The position numbers and the translations under genes are program-made. A model generated the notes under the pieces. It was not told the DNA's origin, did not search any database, and saw nothing but the letters and a program-made list of their open reading frames with translations. Source: CAJXUU01 sp963975265 (GTDB lineage: Bacteria > Bacteroidota > Bacteroidia > Chitinophagales > Saprospiraceae). From it: DNA of 43,971 bases. The DNA lies in assembly GCA_963975265.1 (NCBI GenBank), contig CAXBGT010000018.1:1-43971 (forward strand), written 5' to 3'. Every line of letters begins with the position of its first letter. Position 1 is the first letter of the stretch. This document shows, piece by piece, positions 17,834-26,093 of this stretch.

Positions 17834-19360
17834 CTAACTTAACAATACTTCACCATTCATTTCAATTGGTGCACCCACCTTCATCACACTTAATATTGTA
17901 GGCGCAATATCTCCTAACTTCCCCCCCTTAATCTTCAGTCTTTTCAGCTCATCATCATTTGTAAGAAAGAAAATAGGAACCATATTCGTAGTATGCGCTG
18001 TATTTGGTGATCCATCAGGATTGATCATGACGTCACTATTTCCATGATCTGCTATGATAATAATACTGTATTCATGATCAAGCATAGTAGGCACTAATCT
18101 GCTTAAACAACCATCAATAAAACTCGCAGCTTTCTTACCTGCTTCGAAGTCTCCAGTGTGCCCTACCATATCTGTATTCGCATAGTTGAGGCAGATAAAA
18201 TCTGGAGTCTCTTCTTTAATATTAGCGATCAGTTTATCAGTTACTTCTTGGGCACTCATTTCTGGTTGGAGGTCATAGGTTGCCACATTTGGTGATGCAG
18301 CCATGATTCTTTTTTCGCCTTCATACGGCTCTTCTCTTCCTCCTGAGAAGAAGAAAGTTACATGTGGATATTTCTCTGTTTCAGCAATCCTTACTTGTGT
18401 CAGTCCATATTTCGAAATTACTTCTCCTATTGTATTTACGAGATTGTCTTTTTCGAATATAATATTCAATCCCTCGAAACTAGCATCGTAATTTGTCATA
18501 GTAAGAAAATTTAGCCTAAGCTTATACATATCATGTTCTGGAAAATCTTGCTGTGTTAAGGCTTTGGTAATTTCTCTTGGCCTGTCAGTTCTATAATTAT
18601 AGAAAATCACAGTATCGTCGGTTTGTATATTACCTATGTTTTCACCATGTTCCGTTTTTTGAAGTGCTTCCATAAATTCATCGGTGATATCTTTATCGTA
18701 TTCTGATTGTACAGAAGCTAAGATATCATCAGTGGCAACTCCTTTTGCATTGACCATAAGGTGATATGCTTTTTGCACACGCTCCCATCTATTGTCTCTA
18801 TCCATGGCATAATATCTACCAATTACAGTAGCGATCTTAGCATTGGTTCCCGAGATATGGTTTTCAACTTTTTTTAGATAATCATATCCACCTTTTGGAT
18901 CTGTATCTCTACCATCCATAAAAGCATGAATAAAAACCTCGACATCACTGTCTTTGAGGATATCACATATTGCAAGTAAATGGTTGATATGCGAATGAAC
19001 ACCACCATCAGAAACAAGACCTAGAAGGTGGATTCGCTTAGTTGTCTTTGCTGCTTTTTCAATTCCAGCCTGCAAGACAAGATTATCTTTGAGTGTATTT
19101 TCGCGAATCTCATTATTGATTCTAGCCAGCTCTTGGAATACCACCCTGCCCGCACCAATATTAAGATGACCTACTTCAGAATTTCCCATTTGGCCTTCAG
19201 GAAGCCCGACCTCTTCGCCAAATGTTACCAATTCTGCGTTTGTATATTGAAGGTATAGATTATCTACAAATGGAGTATCCGCTTGCGCTAGTGCGCTTAC
19301 TTTTGGGTCTTTACCATGTCCCCATCCATCCAGGATGATGAGTGCTGCTTTTCTTGTCAT
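17834..19360 (-). CDS. gpmI: 2,3-bisphosphoglycerate-independent phosphoglycerate mutase
   Basis: A 508-residue cofactor-independent enzyme that interconverts 3- and 2-phosphoglycerate in glycolysis and gluconeogenesis, using two metal ions. Alkaline-phosphatase-like metal motifs are present: ILDGWG (D11), GNSEVGHLNIGAGR with the phosphorylated Ser61, HAFMDGRDTDP, YANTDMVGHTGD, IADHGNSD, AHTTNMVPI. Length is normal for the family. No dPGM-type gene is nearby. It is read alone from 19360, with a TACATTTA box (one mismatch to the -7 consensus) shortly upstream. Confidence 0.96.
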   Translation of the reverse strand: MTRKAALIILDGWGHGKDPKVSALAQADTPFVDNLYLQYTNAELVTFGEEVGLPEGQMGNSEVGHLNIGAGRVVFQELARINNEIRENTLKDNLVLQAGIEKAAKTTKRIHLLGLVSDGGVHSHINHLLAICDILKDSDVEVFIHAFMDGRDTDPKGGYDYLKKVENHISGTNAKIATVIGRYYAMDRDNRWERVQKAYHLMVNAKGVATDDILASVQSEYDKDITDEFMEALQKTEHGENIGNIQTDDTVIFYNYRTDRPREITKALTQQDFPEHDMYKLRLNFLTMTNYDASFEGLNIIFEKDNLVNTIGEVISKYGLTQVRIAETEKYPHVTFFFSGGREEPYEGEKRIMAASPNVATYDLQPEMSAQEVTDKLIANIKEETPDFICLNYANTDMVGHTGDFEAGKKAASFIDGCLSRLVPTMLDHEYSIIIIADHGNSDVMINPDGSPNTAHTTNMVPIFFLTNDDELKRLKIKGGKLGDIAPTILSVMKVGAPIEMNGEVLLS

Positions 19361-19419
19361 GTCGTTGTAATGTCTCTTTCATGTGTAAATGTAATGGTTT
19401 TTCTAAATTAGAATAGATT

Positions 19420-19578
19420 TTACCTGACAAGTGTACCGCTTCCTATTTTTATTTCTAAAGCTCCATTTTTTGTATAGTCAATTGTGTAGGCATAGACTCC
19501 GGGAATCATCTTTTCCCAATATAATATCTTTCCCATCCTGCCTGTGTATTATTAATTTCTAGTTCGGATAAGTTCTAC
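19420..19578 (-). pseudogene. Decayed gliding-motility CHU_C-type C-terminal domain
   Basis: Read on the minus strand this stretch encodes QAGWERYYIGKR, a frameshift, then MIPGVYAYTIDYTKNGALEI and KIGSGTLVR, ending at TAA 19420-19422. It matches the end of the CHU_C fragment at 30178-30672 (QAGWNGYYKGTKMIPGVYVY, IDYTKNGGPELKIGTVTLIW), with clear DNA-level similarity. There is no start and the frame is broken, so this is a remnant of a T9SS-exported adhesin. The rest of 19361-19788 shows no gene. Confidence 0.8.
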
Positions 19579-19749
19579 CTATTATACTGGTCAACGCTCC
19601 TTGTCATCCAATGAGCTCTTTTCCTGAGCGTAATTTTCTAATCGCTTCTTTTTAGAAACTTTCAAAATCAAAATTTTCACCTTTTTTCATAATGCCAATT
19701 TATTATTTTATTAAATTGACAAACTTTTTAATACACTCTCTATAAATTC

Positions 19750-19757
19750 TATATTTG
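19750..19757 (+). promoter_or_regulatory. Bacteroidota -7 box (TATATTTG)
   Basis: Exact TAnnTTTG match 31 bases before the GH16 start codon. A TTGAC lies at 19716-19720, farther than the usual -33 spacing. Confidence 0.45.
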
Positions 19758-19788
19758 AATTCCAAAATCTTCTTGAATTAAAAAACTA

Positions 19789-20847
19789 ATGGACAAGCGC
19801 AATTATATTTTACTTGGTATTACTTTATTACTGTGCACTCAATTAACAGCACAAGTAGGTATAAACACAGACAACAGTGCGCCAGATTCATCTGCCATGC
19901 TGGAAATCAAAAGTACGGACAAAGGTTTTTTATTACCTCGTTTGACTACGGAGCAATTTGAAAATATCCAAAATCCAGCCAATGGCTTAATGGTGTTTTG
20001 TACGGATGATAACAAGTTTTATGCATACATAGAAGAAGGTGACAAATGGAAGGCATTGGCCTATGAAGAAGAGAAGATAATTCCGATACCGACTATGGGC
20101 TATTCTACACCTACCTCCTATTCCAATATGACTGCAATCTGGGCAGATGAATTCAATGATAGTAGTCTCGATACTACAAAATGGAATTATCAAATAGGGG
20201 ACGGATGTCCAGCTCTTTGTGGCTGGGGCAATAATGAATTGCAATACTACAAGGAGGAAAACACCTCTTTACAGAATGGTTGTCTGATCATAGAAGCCAA
20301 GGAAGAAACAGAAGGGACTAGCAATTATACCTCCTCTCGAATCAATACGCAAAATAAATTTAGTCTTAATTATGGACGTGTAGATATACGGGCTGCTTTG
20401 CCAGTTGGGAAAGGAATATGGCCTGCATTATGGATGCTTGGTGATAATATTTCAACAGTAGGTTGGCCTCAATGTGGCGAAATCGATATTATGGAAATGA
20501 TAGGTGGCAATGGTCAGGAAAATACTGTCCATGGCACTACGCATTGGTGGGATGATGAATTCCCAGCAAATTATGGAGGAAGTAATACCCTACCCAATGG
20601 GATATTTAATGATGAATTTCATGTCTTTACGATCACCTGGGATACTCAATTTATTAGATGGTATGTAGATGATGTCCAATTTCATATCATTGATATTGCC
20701 CCTCCCCTGCTTGATGAGTTGCAAGGTGATTTTCACTTTCTTTTTAATATTGCTGTGGGTGGGAATTGGCCAGGTAATCCCGATGGGACTACATTTTTTC
20801 CTCAGCATTTAATTGTAGATTATATTAGGGTGTTTCAGGACAATTGA
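19789..20847 (+). CDS. Secreted glycoside hydrolase family 16 (beta-glucanase/laminarinase-like)
   Basis: A 352-residue protein with a signal peptide (1-21, TAQ|VGIN). An N-terminal module of about 80 residues (VGINTDNSAPDSSAMLEIKS, GFLLPRLTTEQ, NPANGLMVF) is common in Bacteroidota secreted and fibre-like proteins. A GH16 domain at about 115-350 carries the catalytic signature GEIDIMEMIG: Glu231 nucleophile, Asp233, Glu236 acid/base. GH16 enzymes with this E-I-D-I-M-E form cleave beta-1,3 (or 1,3-1,4) glucans such as laminarin; the exact substrate is not certain. No sorting domain or lipobox is present, so it is predicted periplasmic or secreted. It sits between pieces of a decayed adhesin on the opposite strand. 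Confidence 0.93.
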   Translation: MDKRNYILLGITLLLCTQLTAQVGINTDNSAPDSSAMLEIKSTDKGFLLPRLTTEQFENIQNPANGLMVFCTDDNKFYAYIEEGDKWKALAYEEEKIIPIPTMGYSTPTSYSNMTAIWADEFNDSSLDTTKWNYQIGDGCPALCGWGNNELQYYKEENTSLQNGCLIIEAKEETEGTSNYTSSRINTQNKFSLNYGRVDIRAALPVGKGIWPALWMLGDNISTVGWPQCGEIDIMEMIGGNGQENTVHGTTHWWDDEFPANYGGSNTLPNGIFNDEFHVFTITWDTQFIRWYVDDVQFHIIDIAPPLLDELQGDFHFLFNIAVGGNWPGNPDGTTFFPQHLIVDYIRVFQDN

Positions 20848-20878
20848 ATTAATTTCATCTACAGATAATAGTGCAACA

Positions 20879-21151
20879 TTAAATGAAGGGAAAACTAAAG
20901 TAGAATGCTCTATAGGTTTTGGTGGGCACTTCAGGATCTGGGGTAGCCTCTGGATCTGCCTCGTAAGTAACGAGAAACTCACATCCTATTACCCCAAGGT
21001 TTATCGCTCCTGTACAAATATCATTGACAGGCGGAGGTGGAGTTACCGTTTCCACAGGCCTATTTTCATCCAAAGAAGCAGTGTATGAATACTTTGGACT
21101 GCCTATAGGTAAGATGATATACAAGACAATAAAGGATGATTTTTTTATCAT
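20879..21151 (-). pseudogene. N-terminal fragment of a secreted surface protein
   Basis: A 90-residue frame with a signal-like N-terminus (KKSSFIVLYIILPIG), a Pro-rich linker (VTPPPPV) and the opening of an NDICTGAINLG module, a motif that begins pre-peptidase-like domains in long Bacteroidota T9SS proteins. It ends abruptly (AFYFSFPFI) before the module would be complete. With the CHU_C remnant at 19420-19578 on the same strand and in the right order, it is probably the 5' end of one destroyed adhesin gene. It may still be translated as a short peptide. Confidence 0.5.
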
Positions 21152-21274
21152 GAATTTGATGTTTCAAGTAAAAATTCACCTTAAGGTACTGAATCTATAA
21201 CTAAGAATACTAATCTTAAACAGAGAAATAAAAAGACAATCAAGATACAAGTTAGTTCGTCTTCATTTAAAGGA

Positions 21275-21292
21275 ATAGGGTCAAGCCCCTAT
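21275..21292. other. Hairpin upstream of the pore-former candidate
   Basis: ATAGGG (21275-21280) and CCCTAT (21287-21292), flanked by GGAAT/GATTCC partial arms, in the promoter region about 45 bases before the -7 box. It could be a regulatory dyad, or a terminator-like hairpin without a T-run. Confidence 0.35.
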
Positions 21293-21336
21293 GGATTCCC
21301 GCTCCTGCCCCTATATGATACATAATACCTTCACGA

Positions 21337-21344
21337 TACCTTTG
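21337..21344 (+). promoter_or_regulatory. Bacteroidota -7 box (TACCTTTG)
   Basis: Exact TAnnTTTG match 49 bases before the ATG at 21394. Confidence 0.45.
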
Positions 21345-21393
21345 TAATATCAATTTGATAATTTTTTTTCACAAGTCATTAATAATAAATATT

Positions 21394-22257
21394 ATGAAGA
21401 ACTTAATAACTACTAAAATAGCTCTATTTGTATTGATAGCTCTATTTTTTAACATTAATACTGCACAATCTGGGCATGTTTATCCTTTCTCAATTTACAA
21501 CCCAGCTGACGTAGAAGTGAAGGTGACATTGCATCCAGGTCAATGTTATAACGGAGCGGAAAAAGGAGCGACTTTTTGGATTAAGCCCTATGAAACAAAA
21601 AAAATATCTGTGACAAGAACTCAGGGTCATGGTTGTAATGGTGAAAATGGTCATTTTAGACTAGAATTCAGTCCAGCTCCTAGAGAGGGCAAAGATGTGA
21701 ACATTTGGTTTACTAATGACGGGGCTATGTGGGCCGATAAAATAAATGCATATCCTGGAACTTTAAAAGGTGGCTATGCTTATGAAACTTGCAAGTGGCC
21801 AAAAGCTTCTAAGGTAAAAGGACAATGGAGTTTGGTTTGTGCTGGTATATGTAACTTAGAAATTACAGAGGGTTTTAGCAACTCGACAACTAACTCAGAA
21901 GAACATACCGATCAAGTCAAACATGCAGTTTCTGTCTCAGTAACAGCGGGTGTAGAAAGCGGTGCATATAGTGCTGAAAGCACGGCAAGTTATACAAATG
22001 AGAATACGATGACAAATACCATGAAGACAATCGTTAATAAAACTAAGACAAAAATGCAAAAGGAAACTATAAAGTTCACTTCCGAGCAAATGAGAGAGTT
22101 GGGTATTCATGCCGTTTGGAGATGGGAGGGGACTACAAAGTATGACGGACATGATTATATAATATCAACTGTCATACAAACCTGCACAAGTGGACCTTCA
22201 CCACCAACTTATAAGCCATATAGTCAAGAAGCTGTAGGGAAGTGTAACGGTGGATAA
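21394..22257 (+). CDS. Secreted protein, candidate aerolysin/ETX-MTX-like beta-pore-forming protein
   Basis: A 287-residue protein from ATG 21394; the frame opens 13 codons earlier, but only this ATG begins a proper signal peptide (KNLITTKIALFVLIALFF, cleavage near TAQ|SG). Residues 28-150 are a cysteine-containing beta-rich domain (PFSIYNPADVEVKVTLHPGQ, WIKPYETKKISVTRT, GHFRLEFSP, VNIWFTNDG). Residues 154-230 have the Ser/Thr-rich alternating pattern of aerolysin-fold insertion strands: GFSNSTTNSEEHTDQ, HAVSVSVTAGVESGAYSAES, TASYTNENTMTNTMKT, KTKMQKETIKF. A C-terminal region with an amphipathic strand and VWRWEG follows, ending in a Pro-rich tail. I infer a pore-forming toxin or a related lectin-like effector; the fold is not proven. 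It is monocistronic, with a terminator-like hairpin after it. Confidence 0.55.
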   Translation: MKNLITTKIALFVLIALFFNINTAQSGHVYPFSIYNPADVEVKVTLHPGQCYNGAEKGATFWIKPYETKKISVTRTQGHGCNGENGHFRLEFSPAPREGKDVNIWFTNDGAMWADKINAYPGTLKGGYAYETCKWPKASKVKGQWSLVCAGICNLEITEGFSNSTTNSEEHTDQVKHAVSVSVTAGVESGAYSAESTASYTNENTMTNTMKTIVNKTKTKMQKETIKFTSEQMRELGIHAVWRWEGTTKYDGHDYIISTVIQTCTSGPSPPTYKPYSQEAVGKCNGG

Positions 22258-22411
22258 AAATAGAAATTCAAGAATTTGGTTAATTATAAATAGGCGACTT
22301 AGTTGCATTACATTATTAGGATTTAGCCAAACGAAGAAACTAAGTGTAAGAAGTAATTCTAATAGAAAATGAATTTATAATCAAAAATGGCGATAAGTTC
22401 GTTTAAAGATT

Positions 22412-22453
22412 TTAAACCAAGGCTTTAAGTTAACCTCAAAAGTCTTGGTTTAA
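22412..22453 (+). terminator. Terminator-like inverted repeat
   Basis: TTAAACCAAG-g-CTTT (22412-22426) pairs with AAAG-t-CTTGGTTTAA (22439-22453): 14 of 15 positions, 12-base loop, followed by a pyrimidine-rich stretch. It probably ends the transcript of the candidate pore-former. Otherwise 22258-22582 contains no gene. Confidence 0.55.
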
Positions 22454-22582
22454 TTCCTTCTTTTCTATTAGTAAACTTATTCTGAGCATAACATAAATAA
22501 GCACACAGAAAGAGTATAATGTATATAGGAGTTTGTTACTTTACAAATAAGAACTTGCTTCTTACCTATTCCATCAATCAAT

Positions 22583-22654
22583 ATGAAAAACTTCCTTTCG
22601 GGATTACTTAGTTTAATCCCATTTTTACTTTTTGCACAGTCTGACTCTTCATAA
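22583..22654 (+). pseudogene. Signal-peptide leader of the sensor kinase, cut by an in-frame TAA
   Basis: ATG 22583 starts a textbook signal peptide (MKNFLSGLLSLIPFLLFAQ then SDSS) that ends at TAA 22652-22654. The same frame then stays open (PEPLEATPSHFDIV) into the histidine kinase start used at 22697, 38 codons downstream. A CAA-to-TAA change would explain it. The leader is either part of a broken gene or a real short peptide. Confidence 0.75.
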
Positions 22655-22696
22655 CCTGAACCTTTAGAAGCTACACCTTCGCATTTTGATATCGTC

Positions 22697-24574
22697 ATGA
22701 ATATGACTGAGGTATCACAAGATGAGATAGTCATCGTTCTAAAAATGTTCAATCAATACCACAGAATCGATAAAGATACGGCACACTTCATTGCCCAAAA
22801 AATGCTTGATCTCAGCCATGATTATCCAGATAATCTTACGAAGCTTTCGGCTCTAAATATGTATGGATATTCACTGATGTATTCTGAAAAATATGATGAA
22901 GCCACTTTATATTATGAACAAACCAAAACATTGGCTATTCTATTGGAGAATGATAGATTGCATGGAACCGCTCTGTTTTATTTAGGCAAAATAAAACAAA
23001 GACAGGATGAGCCTAACGCAGCAATTGAATATTACTTGAGCAGTATTGTATCTTTTGAAAACCAAAAGGATAGCTCACAATTATTTAGTATCTATTATGA
23101 TATAGCTGGTCTGTATTTCGGACTTTCTCTTCTGGACAAAACGGAAGAATATGTCGCAAAAGCTGTAGCTATTGCAGAAACTAAAGATAATGATCGGATG
23201 AAAATGGCTATATATGCAGCTCGTGGATCCATTTTGAGCAGAACAGCGAAAAACTTTTATGATAAGGCAGAACGTGACACCCTCAAAAAAGAACTTCATA
23301 TGGATAACTATCGCAGTTATATAGGTCGCTCATTGGAGAATGCAGAACTTCGGCTTAAGCTTGCAGAAAAAAATAAAAATAAGGTTGTTATTACCAATGT
23401 TTTAATAGGCATGGTAGGAACAAATAATAACATTAAAGATTATGATAAGGCAATAAAAGTAGGCAAAAGAGCGGAAAAATTATTGAAGGAACGTGGAGAT
23501 AATCAAGCCCAAAGCCGACTTGATAAACTTCTTGCCATAAGTTATTTTATAAAAGGCGATTCTAAACAGGCACTCAGCTATGCAAAAAAAAGTATGGAAT
23601 ATGCCCAACAATCAGGCCTTGAAAGAAACATTAGATCAAGTCATGATTATCTGTATAGAGTCTATAATGATTTAGGTCGACATGATAAAGCATTGGATCA
23701 TCTTGAAGCCTATGATCGCTCCCTTGCCAAGACAAATGACATGGAGAAGATCCAATTAATGGCAGATGCTGAAGCTAAGTTTGAATCTGTAAAAAAAGAG
23801 AAACAAATTTTGGAACAAAGAAATGATATTCTTGAACTAGAAAGCTCTAATGCTCAAATTACGCTACAGCGGAATGGTATTATTGGTAGTAGTCTTCTTT
23901 TAATAATTCTAGGTTTTTTGGGTTATAATTTTTTTAAAATCAGGAAAGATAGAAATGATAAGATGGCTTTTGCTGAGGCTCTTCTTTTTGGACAAGAAAC
24001 AGAGCGAAAGCGAATCGCAAGAGATTTACATGATGGAATAGGACAATCTCTGTTATTGATAAAAAAACGACTGAATTCTACCTATGAAACCACTACGGAA
24101 AACAATAAATTAATCAATGATACATTAGAAGAAGTTCGAACGATTTCAAAAGATCTTCACCCTTTTCAGTTGGAGAAATTTGGCTTGACTACCGCTATCA
24201 ATGATGTCATCGAAAGAGTAGAGAAATCAACTGATCTTTTTATTACGAAAGAAATCGAAAATATAGACGACCTTTTTTCAAATAAAGAACAAATCCATTT
24301 TTACAGAGTCATCCAAGAAGCTTTAAATAATATCGTGAAGCATGCAGAAGCTACTGCTGCAAAAATAAGTATTGAAATTATCGGTAATGATGTAATAACT
24401 AAGATAATGGACAACGGGAAAGGATATGATCACGAAATCGCTATTGTTACAACGAAAAGTCTAGGACTTCGAACGATGTATGAACGAATATCCTCTTTAA
24501 ATGGGCGGTTGAAGATTGAAAAAAATAAACCTTCGGGTACGATTACAAATTTCACTATTCCAAAAAAGCGCTAA
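22697..24574 (+). CDS. TPR-containing sensor histidine kinase (HisKA_3/HPK7), leader missing
   Basis: 625 residues from ATG 22697. TPR-like helices cover about 20-365 (SALNMYGYSLMYSEKYDEAT, FYLGKIKQRQDEPNAAIEYY, IKDYDKAIKVGKRAEKLL), then a coiled segment, one transmembrane helix (394-413), and HisKA_3 with phospho-acceptor His445 in RKRIARDLHDGIGQ. HATPase_c follows, with N-box EALNNIVKHA (541-550) and G-box MDNGKGYD. TPR domains of such kinases lie in the periplasm and sense ligands or partners. Here the signal peptide needed for that topology is separated by an in-frame stop at 22652, so the gene may be non-functional, re-initiate, or carry a sequencing error. It is followed by its response regulator 10 bases later. 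Confidence 0.85.
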   Translation: MNMTEVSQDEIVIVLKMFNQYHRIDKDTAHFIAQKMLDLSHDYPDNLTKLSALNMYGYSLMYSEKYDEATLYYEQTKTLAILLENDRLHGTALFYLGKIKQRQDEPNAAIEYYLSSIVSFENQKDSSQLFSIYYDIAGLYFGLSLLDKTEEYVAKAVAIAETKDNDRMKMAIYAARGSILSRTAKNFYDKAERDTLKKELHMDNYRSYIGRSLENAELRLKLAEKNKNKVVITNVLIGMVGTNNNIKDYDKAIKVGKRAEKLLKERGDNQAQSRLDKLLAISYFIKGDSKQALSYAKKSMEYAQQSGLERNIRSSHDYLYRVYNDLGRHDKALDHLEAYDRSLAKTNDMEKIQLMADAEAKFESVKKEKQILEQRNDILELESSNAQITLQRNGIIGSSLLLIILGFLGYNFFKIRKDRNDKMAFAEALLFGQETERKRIARDLHDGIGQSLLLIKKRLNSTYETTTENNKLINDTLEEVRTISKDLHPFQLEKFGLTTAINDVIERVEKSTDLFITKEIENIDDLFSNKEQIHFYRVIQEALNNIVKHAEATAAKISIEIIGNDVITKIMDNGKGYDHEIAIVTTKSLGLRTMYERISSLNGRLKIEKNKPSGTITNFTIPKKR

Positions 24575-24584
24575 ATTTTATCTC

Positions 24585-25217
24585 ATGTCAATACGTGTAT
24601 TTAATGCTGATGATCATCCTGTACTTCGTAAAGGAGTAAGCAATCTTCTTGTTGAGACTGAAGGTATTGATTGGGTTGGTAGTGCTGAAGATGGGAAAGA
24701 TGCTTTAGATAAAATCCGAAACCTGCAACCTGATGTGGCTATTTTGGACATTGAAATGCCTTTTCTTTCAGGTATTGAGGTGGCTCAATTGTTAATGGCA
24801 GAAAATATAAAAACTAGGTTTGTATTACTCACACTGTTTAAGGATGAACGTTTTTTTCGAAATGCAATCCAAACAGGAATAAAAGGATATCTACTTAAAG
24901 AAAGTACAGAAAAAGAGATTATAGATTGTGTACGTTCTGTCAACGAAGGGAAGCCTTATGTTAATCCTAGTTTGACTCATTTTTTAATTCCAGATGAACC
25001 TAAAGATGGTATAATAAGTAATCTATCTAAGCATGAGTTAAATATTTTAAAATTAATAGCTAGAAAAAAAACAACTCCTGAAATCGCCAGCATGCTTTTT
25101 ATAAGCCCTAAAACGGTTGCAAATCATCGTTCTAATATTAGTAAAAAACTGAACTTAAGAGGCGAACAAAACGGATTACTTAAATGGGCAATTGAATATC
25201 AAAATTTATTGATTTAA
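24585..25217 (+). CDS. NarL/FixJ-type response regulator
   Basis: 210 residues from ATG 24585; the frame opens earlier but overlaps the kinase, and only this start begins the receiver domain correctly. Receiver: acidic pair D9/D10 (ADDHPVLRKG), phospho-acceptor Asp55 (VAILDIEMP), Thr in LLTLFKDE and Lys in YLLKES. The LuxR-type helix-turn-helix lies near 145-190 (LSKHELNILKLIARKKTTPEI, MLFISPKTVANHRSNISKKL). It partners the adjacent histidine kinase. Target genes are unknown. Confidence 0.93.
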   Translation: MSIRVFNADDHPVLRKGVSNLLVETEGIDWVGSAEDGKDALDKIRNLQPDVAILDIEMPFLSGIEVAQLLMAENIKTRFVLLTLFKDERFFRNAIQTGIKGYLLKESTEKEIIDCVRSVNEGKPYVNPSLTHFLIPDEPKDGIISNLSKHELNILKLIARKKTTPEIASMLFISPKTVANHRSNISKKLNLRGEQNGLLKWAIEYQNLLI

Positions 25218-25475
25218 AAAATTATTATATTTAGATGAAATAACGAGAGGCTAACAAAGACTAAATCGTCCATGTTTCGCTAATGCAATTTTTGTTCTTT
25301 CATTCTAAATTTTGATTTAACAATTATCAAAATTATTTTTAGATAAATAAATTTGGTTGTACTGGTCTATTTTCCTGCTATTTCTAAACTAAATATTTAA
25401 TCTCTATTTACATTTACTTTTTGTTAATGACATCAAGCAGGATGCTAAGTTCTAATATAGAGTGTGGTCGTTTTT

Positions 25476-25820
25476 CTATTTCCAAAACTGCCACCATTTA
25501 CTGTCTTGTTTAGTATTTTCTTCAATCCATTCTCCATTTTCTCCTTTAGTCCATTTTTTGTCAACTCCATCAAGTGTAATTTCAGCACCTTGACCATTAT
25601 CTAAATACTCTATCAAGTCTTTAGCAAACCAAAATGACTCGTTTAAATCGTCAAAATGTACATTTATTGCAACATCTTTTTTCAAACTTCCTATAACTTC
25701 AAAGTCTATCATTGAAGGAGTTGTTTGTCCATAAACTTCGCCTTCCTTGTTGGCAAGTCCTTTGTTTTCTGTTTCTGCAGTTCTTTTTATCCGAACTTTA
25801 TTTCCAAATGTGTCAAACAT
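25476..25820 (-). CDS. Conserved-looking hypothetical protein
   Basis: A 114-residue soluble protein from ATG 25820 (a TTG 11 codons upstream is less likely). The sequence FGNKVRIKRTAETENKGLAN, EGEVYGQTTPSMIDFEVIGS, INVHFDDLNESFWFAKDLIE is well ordered and acidic, with a Trp-rich C-terminus (EWIEE, SKWWQFWK). No signal peptide and no known catalytic motif. It follows another small frame by 4 bases and could be an immunity-type or stress accessory protein in this island, but I do not recognise it. Confidence 0.7.
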   Translation of the reverse strand: MFDTFGNKVRIKRTAETENKGLANKEGEVYGQTTPSMIDFEVIGSLKKDVAINVHFDDLNESFWFAKDLIEYLDNGQGAEITLDGVDKKWTKGENGEWIEENTKQDSKWWQFWK

Positions 25821-25824
25821 ATCT

Positions 25825-26016
25825 TTAGTTTTTTGGAAGACAACCTTGTTCAAACCGATTGAGATAATTGGCTAATTCATCGTTTCTGTTTACCCCATCT
25901 AAATCTGTACAAACTATTTTCAATTTTTCATAATCTGCGGTTTCTGGTAAACAAGTAGCAAAAAAGCATTGCCAAAAGGAATCAGTAAGAGATTCGTCAT
26001 TATGCCAAGTAGCCAT
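25825..26016 (-). CDS. Small hypothetical protein (possibly N-terminally truncated)
   Basis: 63 residues from ATG 26016 (a GTG precedes it at 26019). The sequence ATWHNDESLTDSFWQCFF, CLPETADYEKLKIVCTDLDG has normal protein composition, and its stop is 4 bases before the next gene, suggesting an operon. The frame continues protein-like upstream (NVENHSDIEV) to a TAA without an ATG, so the original gene may have been longer. Function unknown. Confidence 0.45.
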   Translation of the reverse strand: MATWHNDESLTDSFWQCFFATCLPETADYEKLKIVCTDLDGVNRNDELANYLNRFEQGCLPKN

Positions 26017-26093
26017 CACTTCTATATCGGAATGATTCTCAACATTTAAATTTTATTTATCACTGAGCTATATAGTTTTAATCACCTTTTTGA

